Shown one piece after another: positions 33,920 to 44,460 of a DNA stretch of 64,000 bases. The stretch comes from Nectonema munidae (Eukaryota > Nematomorpha > Nectonematoida > Nectonematidae), in the NCBI GenBank assembly GCA_030549495.1, contig JAUIRK010000952.1, positions 558,001 through 622,000 of the forward strand, written 5' to 3'. Made by a program: the position numbers and the translations under genes. Numbering within the stretch: the stretch's first letter is position 1; each line of letters starts with the position of its first letter. The notes under the pieces are model-generated. The model was not told the origin of the DNA and did no database searches. It saw only the letters and a list, made by a program, of their open reading frames with translations.

Positions 33920-35700
33920 TTTAGGGTCAAAAAGTGTGGGTGCCTGGATAGGGCGTGGGTATCTAGAGAGAAACTATTTAGATATCTCCTCGGTCTTAGA
34001 TTGTATACCCATGCCATTCATGGCAATTACTGCAAGATCCGACAGTCGTTATGTATTTATAGTCGTTCTCAGCCACGTGTGTATCCTCTTAACACAGGAA
34101 AATGACCGTTCTGCTTCAGTGCTACCGATTGGAAAGACGGCTAGTATTTTGGGAAGTTCTCTCACATTTGGAAAGAACATTTCATCAGCATGGTTGGCCA
34201 GGAGAGATGTCACAGATATGTCGCCTAGGGTGCCTTTGTTCATCCAGTAATTTAACCAACGGAACATCTCGCTATTAAGAGCAGCAGTTAATGGTAACAC
34301 ATGAAACCATTCGTCATGCAGATTTTCATTCAACTTTGGTAATGATTCTTTGGTCTTCTGGAGTATCACTTCTGGATCGAGACAGCATAGTCCATAATGG
34401 GCACGTTTGTCATCACTGAAACGTCATCTCAGTTCACTGCAGGTAATATCAAAGAATGGAATAATTAATGTTCTCTTCCAGTAGTCGAAAACTGTGTCTG
34501 ATGGATGGTTATCTCTCATCGTTTGTTTCCTAAAGATCCTTGGTCTCTGTTTACTTGAGCTAACAAGACTACTTAGTTCTAGTACTTTACGATATACACG
34601 ATCAAACCAGACGTTTACTTCTAATCGTATGTCTTGATATGTTGACATAACCTGTTCCATTTTCTGGAATCCTAGGTACACCTCCATATGGGAACCTTGT
34701 AATGCAGTCACGACTGGACGCAGTGGTTCCAACATCTCCTTGGCAATGACGAAGCTTACGATGTGTCCGAAGTCCACGAGCGTATGGCGAAGACCATTAG
34801 CCTTTATTCTAGTGGAGGAATCCCAGTTCCAATCATCGTTGTTTGGATAGAATCTCTCATGCTGACAGATTTCTTTCAGAGTAGCAACTATGTATTCATA
34901 TAGTTGAAAAATAGTTTCAAATGTCGTGTGCCGTTCGACCCAACGGGTTTTACACAAGTTCTTCAGCTTTGTTTTTCTCATATCTGGTGCCAGTGAATCA
35001 ATAATGATCTTAAAAAGCGTTGCCGCTTGGGTGAATTGTCGAAGAAGCTGAAAAGCTCACTGCATGTGTTCATCATATTGTGTATTGATGATATTTTGCA
35101 TGCATGACAAATAACAAGATTTAAGCAATGGAGGCAACATCCTTGGAATTGGGCGTCAGGGGCAAGCTTTAAAATTTCAATTTGAACGCCAACTCTCTCA
35201 GAACTCATCGAAGCTGTAGTGTCATAAGCCTGCCCACGGCAGTGACTAAGGTCGATCCGATTTTTTTTAGGGATTCTTTAATAGCTACAGCTATTTCCAC
35301 ACAGGTTGTCCTTTCAAGATCAACTAAATCTAACAACACTTCCCGCTTTCTTGGCTTTGAAGCATCATCAACAAAGTTAAGTATCCTGAGGCACACAGAT
35401 AAAATTTCACGTCCAATCGATGTAGTTTCATCGGCTATTATAGAAAAGTGAAAGCATTTTCTGATACATTCTCTAAAGTTGTGTCGATTGATATCAGCAG
35501 CAACATATATCACATCGTTCTGAATTGTCTTACTCGTGTATCGAGAGTTGGCAGGACCGAATACCAGGTGGTTATTCAGTTCTGGACACGTTTTTGCCTT
35601 CAACCTTAGGAGTGCGACAAAATTTTTTACATTGCTAGATAGAGATTCACTAAATTCTACTCTGTCATCTGTGACCTCGCAGTGCTATCTGTTGCTTTGC
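33920..35700 (-). mobile_element. hAT transposon remnant, ZMYM1/P52rIPK-like (hAT-5)
   Basis: Minus-strand transposase is nearly continuous from about 35700 to 33920. Blocks are CFHFSIIADETTSIGREILS (first catalytic Asp), GQAYDTTASMSSERVGVQ, FQGCCLHCLNLVICHACKI, NLCKTRWVERHTTFETIFQL, the long helical insert to 34424, DEWFHVLPLTAALNSEMFRW, and LPKILAVFPIGSTEAERSFS with RRIHTWLRTT-type tail. Two frame changes (near 35220 and 35010), an in-frame TGA at 34424-34426 and a stop after TTINT break it. It is among the best preserved coding copies here. The BED finger and terminal repeats were not found. Confidence 0.75.
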
Positions 35701-35889
35701 ACATAACATTACAGCATCGACAATATAAGGCAACACTCCACACAATATAATATAATATAACGACAATATAAGGCGCACAGGGTGCGACGCTTTACCTGAG
35801 AGGGTACGAAGTACTACATTTAAATATAAGAAGTGTCTAAACTTTAGTTTTTAAGCAAATATAAATATATTAGAATGTAGTGAAAATTA

Positions 35890-36685
35890 AATGCTTTCAA
35901 AGAAAAGTTACATCTCTGTCGTCGACGAGTTGAAAAAGGTAAATTCCAAGTTTTTGAGAAGTAATTGGTAACAATTTGGAAATATTATCCAAGTTATTTG
36001 ATAGATATTTTGAAGGGGGAAATCTAGAAGCCTCTGAAAAATCGATAATAAATCCATATTCTTTTAATTTGGATTATATGCCGAATGATGAAACGTTGAA
36101 AGATGGATGATCTTATTGAATTGCGCACAAACTGTGTTTTTGAAATGCAGTTTGAAAGCAAAACTTTGGAACAATATTGGTGCTCGTCAATGGAGATGTT
36201 TCCAAGACTTTGTAAAAAAGCACAAAGCATGCTTATTCTATTTGTGACAACTTACTTGTGCGAGTGCAGATTTAGTACCTTTTTGTCAATAAAGACTTCG
36301 CTTGAGTGCACAAGCAGATATGGGAATTGCTATCAGTAGCAAAGTACCACGTTTTGAAAAACTCATATGCAAAAAACAGGAGCAAAATAGTCATTAAATT
36401 TGAGGTGGACTTTGTATAAAATTATTAGCTTTTTAAAAGAGAATAAAAAATTGAACTATTTTTTAAAATGGAAGTTGTTTTGATGCAGATTGTTTCATTT
36501 TATTTCCATATATTTCATATTTGTTAATATAGTACCTCATAAAAAATGATTATGCAAATTTTTGTCGTTTTTATATTTCAACTTTTCTTTTAAATAAATT
36601 TGTAAATTTTCATTACATAAACTGTAAGGTGTGCAAAAAAAAAAATTAAAATACGGAGCATTAAAAAGGTTGGGAACCACTGGTC
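35890..36685 (+). mobile_element. hAT transposon 3' end, ZBED5-like (hAT-6)
   Basis: Plus-strand C-terminal transposase part. About 35990-36100 reads YFEGGNLEASEKSIINPYSF. After a frame change, 36103-36330 reads DDLIELRTNCVFEMQFESKT, QYWCSSMEMFPRLCKKA and LFVTTYLCECRFSTFLSIKT, the conserved C terminus of the ZBED5/FAM200 hAT group. The terminus AGGTTGGGAACCACTGG ends at about 36685. The rest of the element is missing upstream. Confidence 0.75.
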
Positions 36686-37617
36686 TAGATAGATATGTTT
36701 TCAACTATTTGATTATATGATATAGAAATTGAAATAAAAATAACTTCAGCACATGTAAAGAGGGTGGGTGGCTAGCCACCCAATGCCGTGTATCCGACCT
36801 TGGACTAGTTCATGAAATGAAGATGTGAAGAAGTTTTTGATGTTTTAAATGAATAAATCGAATTTTTTTTTATTTTCTTTGTTTTATAAAATAATAAAGT
36901 TTTCCTAGATTATTTTAGATTATTTTTTTTTAGTTTCGGATTTATTTGGAAAAAAAAGTTGGCGGAGTGCGTTTAATTTTTATACTCCTTATACTACAAT
37001 TGAAAATGGTATATTTTTTGAAATTTTAAAATATTTAATTTATTTTATTTCAACAATAATATTAAAAATCCTTATATTTCTTATTTTTCCTTAAAACTAT
37101 TTTTAATTATTTTATTCATTATTCTCTAACTATTTATGAACCATCTTCTTGTAGAAACTCAAAAGAAACTTTATAATTTGTGCACCGATATATATTTTTT
37201 TCTTTTACCTCTGTGACTTATTTCTCAAAACTTTATATATAATAGACTTACTAAGTATTTATGAACATTTTATAAACTTTTTAATTTTAATCCCTTACGC
37301 CTCTTGTACGGTAACATTAATTTTAAAAAATTAACAAAAAATTTTTTTATTGACATTATTAATTTTTCAAAATTATAAACTTGCCCAATGAATAAAGACT
37401 CAAACAATATTTCATTGAATATCATATCCCATTTGGATAATATGAAAAATTTGTTGAATCTAGTGAAATCTCACTATTATGGCTATTGAGAAATTTCTGA
37501 GTTTTTTTGAGTGTGTCAAAAATCTTTCTACTTAGAATTTGAAAGTTAAATAAGATAAAATATTTATTAAGATACACTGCACAGAAAAAAAAATAAATAA
37601 AAAAAAAGGCAACCAAT

Positions 37618-38338
37618 CTAGAAATGTATCGGTTGTTAATTTTTTTTACTTCCGCGAATGCGGATATTAGATTTGACATCTTAGCGGATGCGAATATCCA
37701 AAATAAATTTTTATTCTGATGCGGATATAAAATATTTTTAAAAAATTATATTTTTTTATTATATTTTATCGTATCTTACTATTTTAATCCCTTTTTTACT
37801 GTTTTTTAATCCACCAATGTAAAAAAAGCTAAATCATCCTTCTATGTTTGAACAGTGCTAGAAGGACAGGTAAGGTAATGATTACATGCAATTTTTGATA
37901 AAAATGAAAATTCTTCTTTTTTAGTTTTCCACCTATCTAAGCAATTATATGAATTAATTCTTTTTTCTCTTTGATACTTTTCTTCATTAAAAGCTTCATT
38001 TTCTTGTTTTCTTCACTACTAGAGTTTAGAATTGAGTCCATACCTTCATTCAAAGAGGTATAAACTTCATTAGCACTTTTCTTCATTTTTTGCAGCTTTT
38101 TACTTCTATCCTACTATTATCAATCTTATCTTCATCATATAAATTCAAAAGGAAAATTTTTACTTTATTTGTTGTTTCAAAATTGGTGAACAATTTACTT
38201 TTGAATCTCGGATCGAGAAAAGTAGCTATAATGTAGAGATTTTAAATTGCGGATGTTAACATGAGAAAATCCGTGGAGGGAAGAAATTTCTTGTTGTAAT
38301 TGTTGCGGATGCGGATGTCCGATACACTTAAACACTAG
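37618..38338 (-). mobile_element. Non-autonomous hAT with remnant transposase (hAT-7)
   Basis: Left end CTAGAAATGTATCGG. The right end read on the other strand is CTAGTGTTTAAGTGTATCGG, followed by ACATCCGCATCCGC. Subterminal GCGGATGCGGATAT words occur at both ends (37655-37735 and 38240-38320). Inside, the minus strand keeps a piece of transposase, IIATFLDPRFKSKLFTNFET, with the LDPRFK motif, and a serine/glutamate-rich spacer with EENKKMKLL. No clear 8-bp duplication. The end sequences resemble those of hAT-3. Confidence 0.65.
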
Positions 38339-39612
38339 AATTGCCTCTGGCCAGTCATTGAGTACACTTGCAACTTCATATGTTATTCATTGTTTGTACT
38401 TTTCTGATTTGAATCCCGGAATGAAAAAACGTTTGTTTGTCCTCGTATTGTAATGATGTATTTCATAGTTGAATTTGAACATGCTTGCATAGCTTGAAGG
38501 AATTAATCATGTAAATAACTCATGCAGAAAGAGTAATATTTTATATTTCTACATGTCATGTATTTTTAGACTTTCTAACATATTAAATTTACCACTTGTG
38601 TGTTCATTGTATTTCAAGTTTAATACAACCCTAAGTAATTTTTTCTGCAAAATAAACAACCGTTCGAGATTTTTATGTCCCCAGTTTATTAAGGACTAAT
38701 TCAAAATTGTCAAAACTAGCACTTTCAATCTTGTTTTATCTGTACATTCACTAGAAGATAACTTAAAGCTCTGAATTTCGAAATTAGATAACCTAATTTA
38801 TTACATAAAGAATCAATATGATCCTTCCATTGAAACCCTTTGTCTATAATTACACAAAATTAATTATACAAAGTTAATTACCAAGGAAACTAATTTCTTT
38901 ACTCTATCTAATTTGTGTTTATCAATTTTAATCGCAGATTTTCATAAAAAAAAATTAAGGAAACCAAAAGATTCACAATCAGATATTTAATTGCCTCAGC
39001 GAAATTTAATAAAAATATAAGAGTTGGACCGCAAACCTCTCGCCTCGTCCCTGATAAATTAAAAATAAGCAGTTACGCATAGCGTTCAAAGTATAAATTA
39101 TGAAAAATAGTTTTTTTCCTTATTAGTTTACTTAAGTTTGATTTATTCGCCTTTTCGAAAAAAAGTAGGTAAAAAGTATTTTTTTTTATTTTTAATCTAT
39201 TTTACATATTTTAAAAGTTGTGGTCTTTTTTGTTGTCGTGTAAGGTCTACGCAACTTCTTTGATATACTTGCACATAATTGTTTAAACAATTTTTATGCT
39301 TTAACGAAACAAATGACTCCAGAATCGAATCAATTACTCTATCTAGTATATCACATAAATAATAGCAAATATTTTATCCCCATAAGAGTCCAAAGTTACT
39401 CTCTTTTCCATTTCAAGTTGTTTGTAAGGGAACATGTTATGGCTTTCCACGTGATCTTCCTTTGCTTTTTAGATAAATTGATTTAAACAAAGTTAAACCT
39501 TGAATAATAAAAAATAATAAATATAAGGAAACAAGGAGAATGTCAAAGAAAAAAAAACTATTGTTTCACCAAGATGAAATACTTTCAGAGGTTAATGAGT
39601 GAAACATTTAGT
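38339..39612. other. AT-rich sequence, no gene seen
   Basis: No coding, repeat or RNA signal that I can support. It lies directly upstream of TMEM9 and may hold its promoter and 5' UTR exon. Confidence 0.35.
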
Positions 39613-39755
39613 TTAGCGCTTTCAGGCACAATAGGATACCAGTGTCCGAAAAATCATCTGATTGCTTTATAAAAAAAAACTTGAAAGTGCGGCAAGCATG
39701 CGATTTTCAAAAATTTTGCGTTTCTACAAAGAAATATTTGGCGTAAATGTGTTAA
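39613..39755. mobile_element. TTAA MITE, old copy
   Basis: Borders TTAG (39613-39616) and TTAA (39752-39755). The ends CGCTTTCAGGCAC and GGCGTAAATGTG are loosely inverted. The core GGATACCAGTGTCC is a worn form of the GGACAC..GTGTCC palindrome seen at 15170. It ends about 75 bp before the TMEM9 start codon. Confidence 0.45.
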
Positions 39756-39829
39756 ATATCCTTTAAAAATTTAAATTTTCTTTTTACTGAAACTTCTGAA
39801 TTTTTTGATATTTTTTTAGAGATTCCAAA

Positions 39830-40414
39830 ATGATGCATAAAATGATGCTTCTTTTGATTCTGTTTTCCTTCTTCCAACCCCTTTGCTTTTTCAGCGATGA
39901 ACGGTGCAAGTGCATCTACTTGTGTCCTGGAAACGATCAAAACATCAATTCGCAAGTTAGCGCTAATAACCGAATCTGGGTTGGAGTTGTTCCAGCTGAT
40001 GAATGCAATTGCAACGATGCAAAAGTCTTGATACCCTTCTCGGATGAAATTTCAAATTGCACTCGCTGCGATTGCAAATACGAATACAGAAAGGCTTCCA
40101 CCATTAAATTCGTTGTTATCTTAATTATTGCCGTGATCTGCATCCTAGTTGCCTACATGTCTCTACTTGTTGGCATTGATGTCGTGAAGAGACGCAAAAC
40201 AAATTTATATTTTGACTATAAATTCTCAGGTGCAGCAACTGAACAGGATATTTCTTCCACTTTTGATGAGGCCACGCAGAAATCTTCATCTAAAAAGAAT
40301 GATGTGAGGAATAGGCACATATTTGCTCAATTGAGTGAAAAAAGCGATAAATGGAAGGATACCTTAGCTTGGCAAAGGCAAAATGTATATCAAGATCACA
40401 CAATGCTAAATTAA
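39830..40414 (+). CDS. TMEM9: TMEM9 family protein
   Basis: Complete 194-residue protein in one uninterrupted frame (human TMEM9 is about 183). Order: a signal peptide (LLLILFSFFQPLCFFSD, cleavage before about residue 25), and a lumenal Cys-rich region with ERCKCIYLCP, ADECNCND and CTRCDCKYEYR. These match the family's C-x-C-x-C-P, DCNC and C-x-C-x-YE blocks. One membrane segment follows at about residues 88-111 (VVILIIAVICILVAYMSLLV), then a cytosolic tail ending WKDTLAWQRQNVYQDHTMLN like the family's W-x-Q-R-x-x-V-x-D-R-H-x-M-L. TMEM9 proteins act in late endosomes and lysosomes and have been linked to V-ATPase regulation. Translation probably starts at 39830. TTTTTTTAG at 39811-39819 could be the acceptor of a 5' UTR intron. 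AATAAA follows at 40496. All key blocks are present, so this looks functional. Confidence 0.92.
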   Translation: MMHKMMLLLILFSFFQPLCFFSDERCKCIYLCPGNDQNINSQVSANNRIWVGVVPADECNCNDAKVLIPFSDEISNCTRCDCKYEYRKASTIKFVVILIIAVICILVAYMSLLVGIDVVKRRKTNLYFDYKFSGAATEQDISSTFDEATQKSSSKKNDVRNRHIFAQLSEKSDKWKDTLAWQRQNVYQDHTMLN

Positions 40415-40495
40415 GCTCTAATTAATACGAAGAATTATATCATGGAGATTTTTAGAAGCAAACCCTAATCATACTTATGTTTTAAATATAATGCA

Positions 40496-40501
40496 AATAA
40501 A
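40496..40501 (+). terminator. Poly(A) signal of TMEM9
   Basis: AATAAA, 82 bases after the stop codon, in a 3' UTR without other features. Confidence 0.6.
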
Positions 40502-40651
40502 TATATTCTTGGTGTTATTTTTTTTATACCCAAAGTAGTATTATTTTTCCACTACTTTAACTTTCTCCTGTTTTAATGCTATGATTTTTTTTAAATAATA
40601 TCATTATTTCTAGTTCATTATATGTTTACTTTCAACAGAATCTTTAAAATT

Positions 40652-40668
40652 CAGTGGTTTCCAACCTT
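40652..40668. repeat. Isolated hAT-type end
   Basis: CAGTGGTTTCCAACCTT is the end sequence of the ZBED5-like hAT group (compare 62205 and 36669). No partner end was found nearby. Another hAT-like end CAGTGGTGTGGCAAG lies at 41210. Confidence 0.45.
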
Positions 40669-41416
40669 CTCTACCGAAAAATTGAAAATTATCTCCATTA
40701 CACTACTGAACAAAGTTAGGGCTAAGATAGACGCTTTAATTTTTTTGTCGAAAACTAGTTTGTTACGACTGCTTTGAATTTATTTGATAAGTTAGTCTGA
40801 ATTTGTTAAAAAGGTAAGTTTAAAATTGTGTCATTCTTTATCTTTGCAATAGAATTCGCTAGGATATTACATCTTTATTGCTTTTGTTTTGCGTACTTTG
40901 CATCAATAAATTTCCTCTTCCAGTGATAATACCCTCATTCCAAGTAAACGTATAATCTTAAAATTCCATTGAGAGCATAGCATGATATGTAACGTCCATA
41001 GTTCAACAAAGTCCAAGTGTGCATTCTCTTTGAATATCTTTCCCAATCATGGTAATAGTTTATGATAAGTTTGGAATAAATAGCAGAGTTTATTTATGGA
41101 AGGGGTTTTAAGACTTTTTTATTGAGACTTACTCATCCATACTTTTTCTTTATTCAAGTATGATTAGTTTGGTTTGAAAGAGCACTAAAGGATATTGCAG
41201 TATTTACACCAGTGGTGTGGCAAGACCAAGGGAGGCAGCTAAAAGAAAGTATATTTAGCATGTTATATATAACGTTTGCCAAATATGCTATATATCAAAA
41301 TCAAGTTAGTGATTGAATTTGATTGACTTGAGAAAACGCACTTCCAATAGGGAATTTTTTAATCAAAATTTCCATTAATATATACTATTTCTTTCTATTA
41401 ATAGATATACTGATAG

Positions 41417-41691
41417 CAGTGGCGGATCCAAGGGGTCGGCATCATGGGCCTAGCCCCCCCCCCCCCCCTTATTAAAAATGGCTTCGAAAATTGCCCTTAC
41501 ATGTATAAAAAATAAATTTTGCAATTTATTCATGGCAAAATAATGTTAAAAATATGAAAACATACGTAATTAGTGATTCTAAGAGACATAATACAGCTGT
41601 CATATTCTCTGAAAACTTTTAGCAAAATTACAAAAAATTTAAATTGATTTTGCCCCCCCCCCCCTTTAAGAAATTTCTGGATTCGCCACTG
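41417..41691. mobile_element. hAT MITE with perfect 8-bp target duplication
   Basis: 275 bp between two copies of ACTGATAG (41409-41416 and 41692-41699). Ends CAGTGGCGGATCCA and, from the other strand, CAGTGGCGAATCCA differ at one base. C-runs lie near both ends. It has no coding sequence. The 8-bp duplication and CAGTG start define it as hAT type. Confidence 0.9.
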
Positions 41692-42194
41692 ACTGATAGG
41701 GTTTTTTTTATAAAAATTTTAAATTTTAATGTAATTTGGCATAATAAAATGACATCTCTATACTTTTAATAGAAAATTGGGTTCAAAAACATGACTAACG
41801 AAAACGCGTTTCGATTATTTTTATTGAAAAAATACAATTTTAAGTTTTTCTAAGTACGCTCTTTTGCTACCTTCCAAATTAAAAAAAATTAACTAAACCC
41901 TATACTTACCCAAGCAAATTTTCAAGAATCATATAATAAATTTTAAAAAATATTTATTTTTGCGTCAAACTAGTTAAATTTGCGTGTAAGTACGTTTATG
42001 AATTTACATTGAAATTTGATTTCTTCATTTTATGAATCAGCTAAGATTAATATATTATATTCACTCTTCTCGTCAATTTTTTGTAAGAAAATTTCATTGA
42101 CATTTTCTTGTGGTCATTTTCTCTCCTATACTTAAAAAATTTATATATAAAATAAAAGGATAATAAAAATTTTGTGCTTTAGAATTTTCTTACA

Positions 42195-42332
42195 TTAACC
42201 CATTTACAGCCAATGTTCCTATTTTGGAACATAAGTAATTTCATCTTCGCCTGCTTTTTTCAATGACTTTGAATATAAATCGTCTGCGTTTTTTTAGATA
42301 TCGTCTGCTTTGCTTTGTCTTAAATGGGTTAA
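42195..42332. mobile_element. TTAA MITE (palindrome GTTCC..GGAAC)
   Basis: TTAACCCATTTACAGCCA left, TTAAATGGGTTAA right. Core ATGTTCCTATTTTGGAACAT beside the left end. Inner TCGTCTGC words. Its right TTAA (42329-42332) is also the left TTAA of the next copy. Confidence 0.85.
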
Positions 42333-42466
42333 CCCTTTCGTGACCAGAAAAATCAGACGATATTTATTAAAAAGCAGAAGATTCCTATACAAAACTATTT
42401 GAAAAAGCAGACGAAGGTAAAATTGTTTATGTATCATATATGATACACTCGTCACAAAAGGGTTAA
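42329..42466. mobile_element. TTAA MITE (palindrome GTATCATATATGATAC)
   Basis: TTAACCCTTTCGTGACCAG left, GTCACAAAAGGGTTAA right. The core GTATCATATATGATAC is a perfect 16-bp palindrome beside the right end. It shares a TTAA with the previous copy, which lies in the opposite orientation. Confidence 0.85.
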
Positions 42467-42960
42467 AACGATTTAGGTCCCGTGTCACCATAAAACATCA
42501 TATGGGGTCATACATATATGACGTCACAAAAGAGGGGGGGGGTCACACAAATTTTAGATTCTTCGTGATGGGGGGGGGGGGGGGAGGAGGGGGAAGTTAT
42601 TATCAGAACTTCGTCTTTTTTGATATTTCCAAATGAATAAGTGTTTTTTAGGATATGATAATTTTTAGGGCATAATTCACAATTTCTACAAGAGATTTTT
42701 TATCGTTTTTATCAATATTCGATAAAAAAAATTCTTTATATTCAAAAAACTCCTGTTTTTTCCAATTTTTTTTATGATGTATGGCTTAGCTTCATAGTTT
42801 ATAATACTTTCCTTTATAGTTTATCTTCTTGTTTGAGTATCTTTTTTTTGTTAGTTTTAATGAAAATTTGAATTTTTTTTCTTATAAGTACTATTTTATC
42901 GATAAAAATTTTACTTCGATTATATGCTTTATTAAGTTAAATAATATCTCAAATCATACA

Positions 42961-43097
42961 TTAACCCATTTAAGGCCAAGCAAAGCAGACGATATCTAAA
43001 AAACGCAGACGATTTATATTCAAAGTCATTGAAAAAAGCAGACGAAGATGAAATTACTTATGTTCCAAAATAGGAACATTGGCTGTAAATGGGTTAA
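42961..43097. mobile_element. TTAA MITE (palindrome GTTCC..GGAAC), reverse orientation
   Basis: TTAACCCATTTAAGGCCAAG left, GCTGTAAATGGGTTAA right, core ATGTTCCAAAATAGGAACAT at the right. It is nearly the reverse complement of the copy at 42195-42332. Confidence 0.85.
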
Positions 43098-43172
43098 GAG
43101 TGCATGTTTTTAATTTCTAATTTGACTCTTTTTCAGATTAATTAAAAAAATATTTTCAAATATATTTGTGAA

Positions 43173-43419
43173 AATGGATGACGAGAAACGGCACAAAAAG
43201 CTCCTGGAAGTTTACAAAAATGTTTTTCCCGATCTCAAAAAACAAACGCAATATACAAAATCACAAATAGAAATAAGTATATAAAAAAAAAGTAAAAATG
43301 AAGATGAAGAAATTCCGGTTAGTTTAGGCGATGAAGAAGATGATTGCCCAATTTTTAGCACTTTTGATTTGCTTATGAACAGTTCTTTTATAGAATCTAA
43401 AGATGATCATGAATTTTAA
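43173..43419 (+). pseudogene. Short ORF with one stop, unrecognised
   Basis: From ATG 43173 the frame reads MDDEKRHKKLLEVYKNVFPD and LKKQTQYTKSQIEIS, meets a TAA, then continues KNEDEEIPVSLGDEEDDCPI and FSTFDLLMNSSFIES to a stop at 43419. The composition (basic start, acidic end) looks protein-like. The family is unknown. It may be the remaining coding part of the element bounded at 42499 and 43950. Confidence 0.3.
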
Positions 43420-43462
43420 ATAAAAAAATAAAAAAAGAGATTATCATTAATACGAAGGGTCA

Positions 43463-43794
43463 GCAAGCGTAGCAAGCGAGGGCAGGAGGTCTACCCCCCC
43501 CCTCCCCCAATTCAGATTCAAAGCCCCCCCCCCTAACCTAATATATTTCGATATCAATAAAGGTTTCAAAAAATGGTTCATTTTTAGACTATATATAAAA
43601 ATTTGGTACTTATTAGTTATCTCCCTCCCACTTTAAAATTTTTTTCAGTAATTTACTAAAAAAAATTTTTTTAATGGGGGAGAGATAACCCATAAATACC
43701 AAAAAAATTTTTGTGAAAATATTAACCCCCCCCCCCCCCCCCCCCCAAATTTTTTCCAGCCCGCCGAATTGAAAAGTCCTAGCTACGGGCCTGA
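43463..43794. mobile_element. Possible MITE with C-runs
   Basis: Flanked by AGGGTCA on both sides (43456-43462 and 43795-43801; 7 of 8 if extended by one base). The right end reads CTAGCTACGGGCCTG, and the left contains a loosely inverted GCAAGCGTAGCAAGC. Poly-C tracts occupy several places, as in the MITE at 41417. Confidence 0.4.
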
Positions 43795-44390
43795 GGGTCA
43801 GATGGGGGGGGGGGGGGTAAAGCTAAAAAGGACGTCCGACTGAGGGGGGGGGGGGGTGGGTTATTGATTTTTAAATGTACTAAGACAAGAGGGGAGAGGG
43901 AAGCAAATTTCAATTTTTTATGGGGACGTCATATGTGTAGGACCCCTATGGGTACTTCCTTTGGTGTTTGATTGGGCAGTTTTAGAGTTCTGAACTCACT
44001 TAATAATAGCTTGTTCTGTGAATGCACGTCTAGTTGACCATACTAAAAATTAACATTTTCTATAGTTAGCCAAAATAGACGCATTAATTGTTGAGACATT
44101 ATTAGAGCTTAAAAACCGGAATTTTTGAATTTATTTTATCTCAAATTTGAAATTCAATTATAATGTGCAAATACTTGAAGATCCATTTTAATTTCAGCTT
44201 TTTTAACAATTTTCGAGATATGTCTAGTTCTTGAAATTTTATTCTGAAATAGCGCTTCACATTTAAGAAGTCACTTTATTACACCTAAGTCGGATAAAGA
44301 ACTTCGTTTAACGTCCTTCTTTTCTAATGCACAGGGTAAGAGAGACGTTAATCAGATGGCGTCAGATTAAACAAAAAAATTCTTATTTGG

Positions 44391-44460
44391 GTGCATCGTG
44401 AATCGAACTCGAGACCTTTGAAATGGAATCCCTGAGGTCTAACTACCATGCCACCTGCCT
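44391..44460 (-). mobile_element. tRNA-like sequence, SINE head or tRNA pseudogene
   Basis: Minus strand GGTGGCATGGTAGTTAGACC … GGTCTCGAGTTCGATTCACG has A-box-like and B-box (GAGTTCGATTC) elements. The acceptor stem does not pair well, so it is not a working tRNA. The sequence after it contains GGACGTTAAACGAAG. Related tRNA-like heads lie at 46468 and 60925. Confidence 0.5.

Larger units (their letters stand above)
42499..43950. mobile_element. Candidate 1.45-kb element with inverted ends, family unknown
   Basis: The left end CATATGGGGTCATACATATA with TGACGTCAC is matched by the right end read in reverse (CATAGGGGTCCTACACATAT with GACGTC) over about 27 bases, with one gap and few mismatches. 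Long G-runs follow on the plus strand near both ends (42532-42600 and 43806-43857). Within are a TTAA MITE, a possible C-rich insert and the short ORF at 43173. No transposase was recognised. The two ends could also belong to separate copies of one short element. Confidence 0.45.

Noticed and set aside
39937-40143. Minus-strand frames opposite TMEM9
   Set aside because: They are shadows of the conserved TMEM9 frame on the plus strand.
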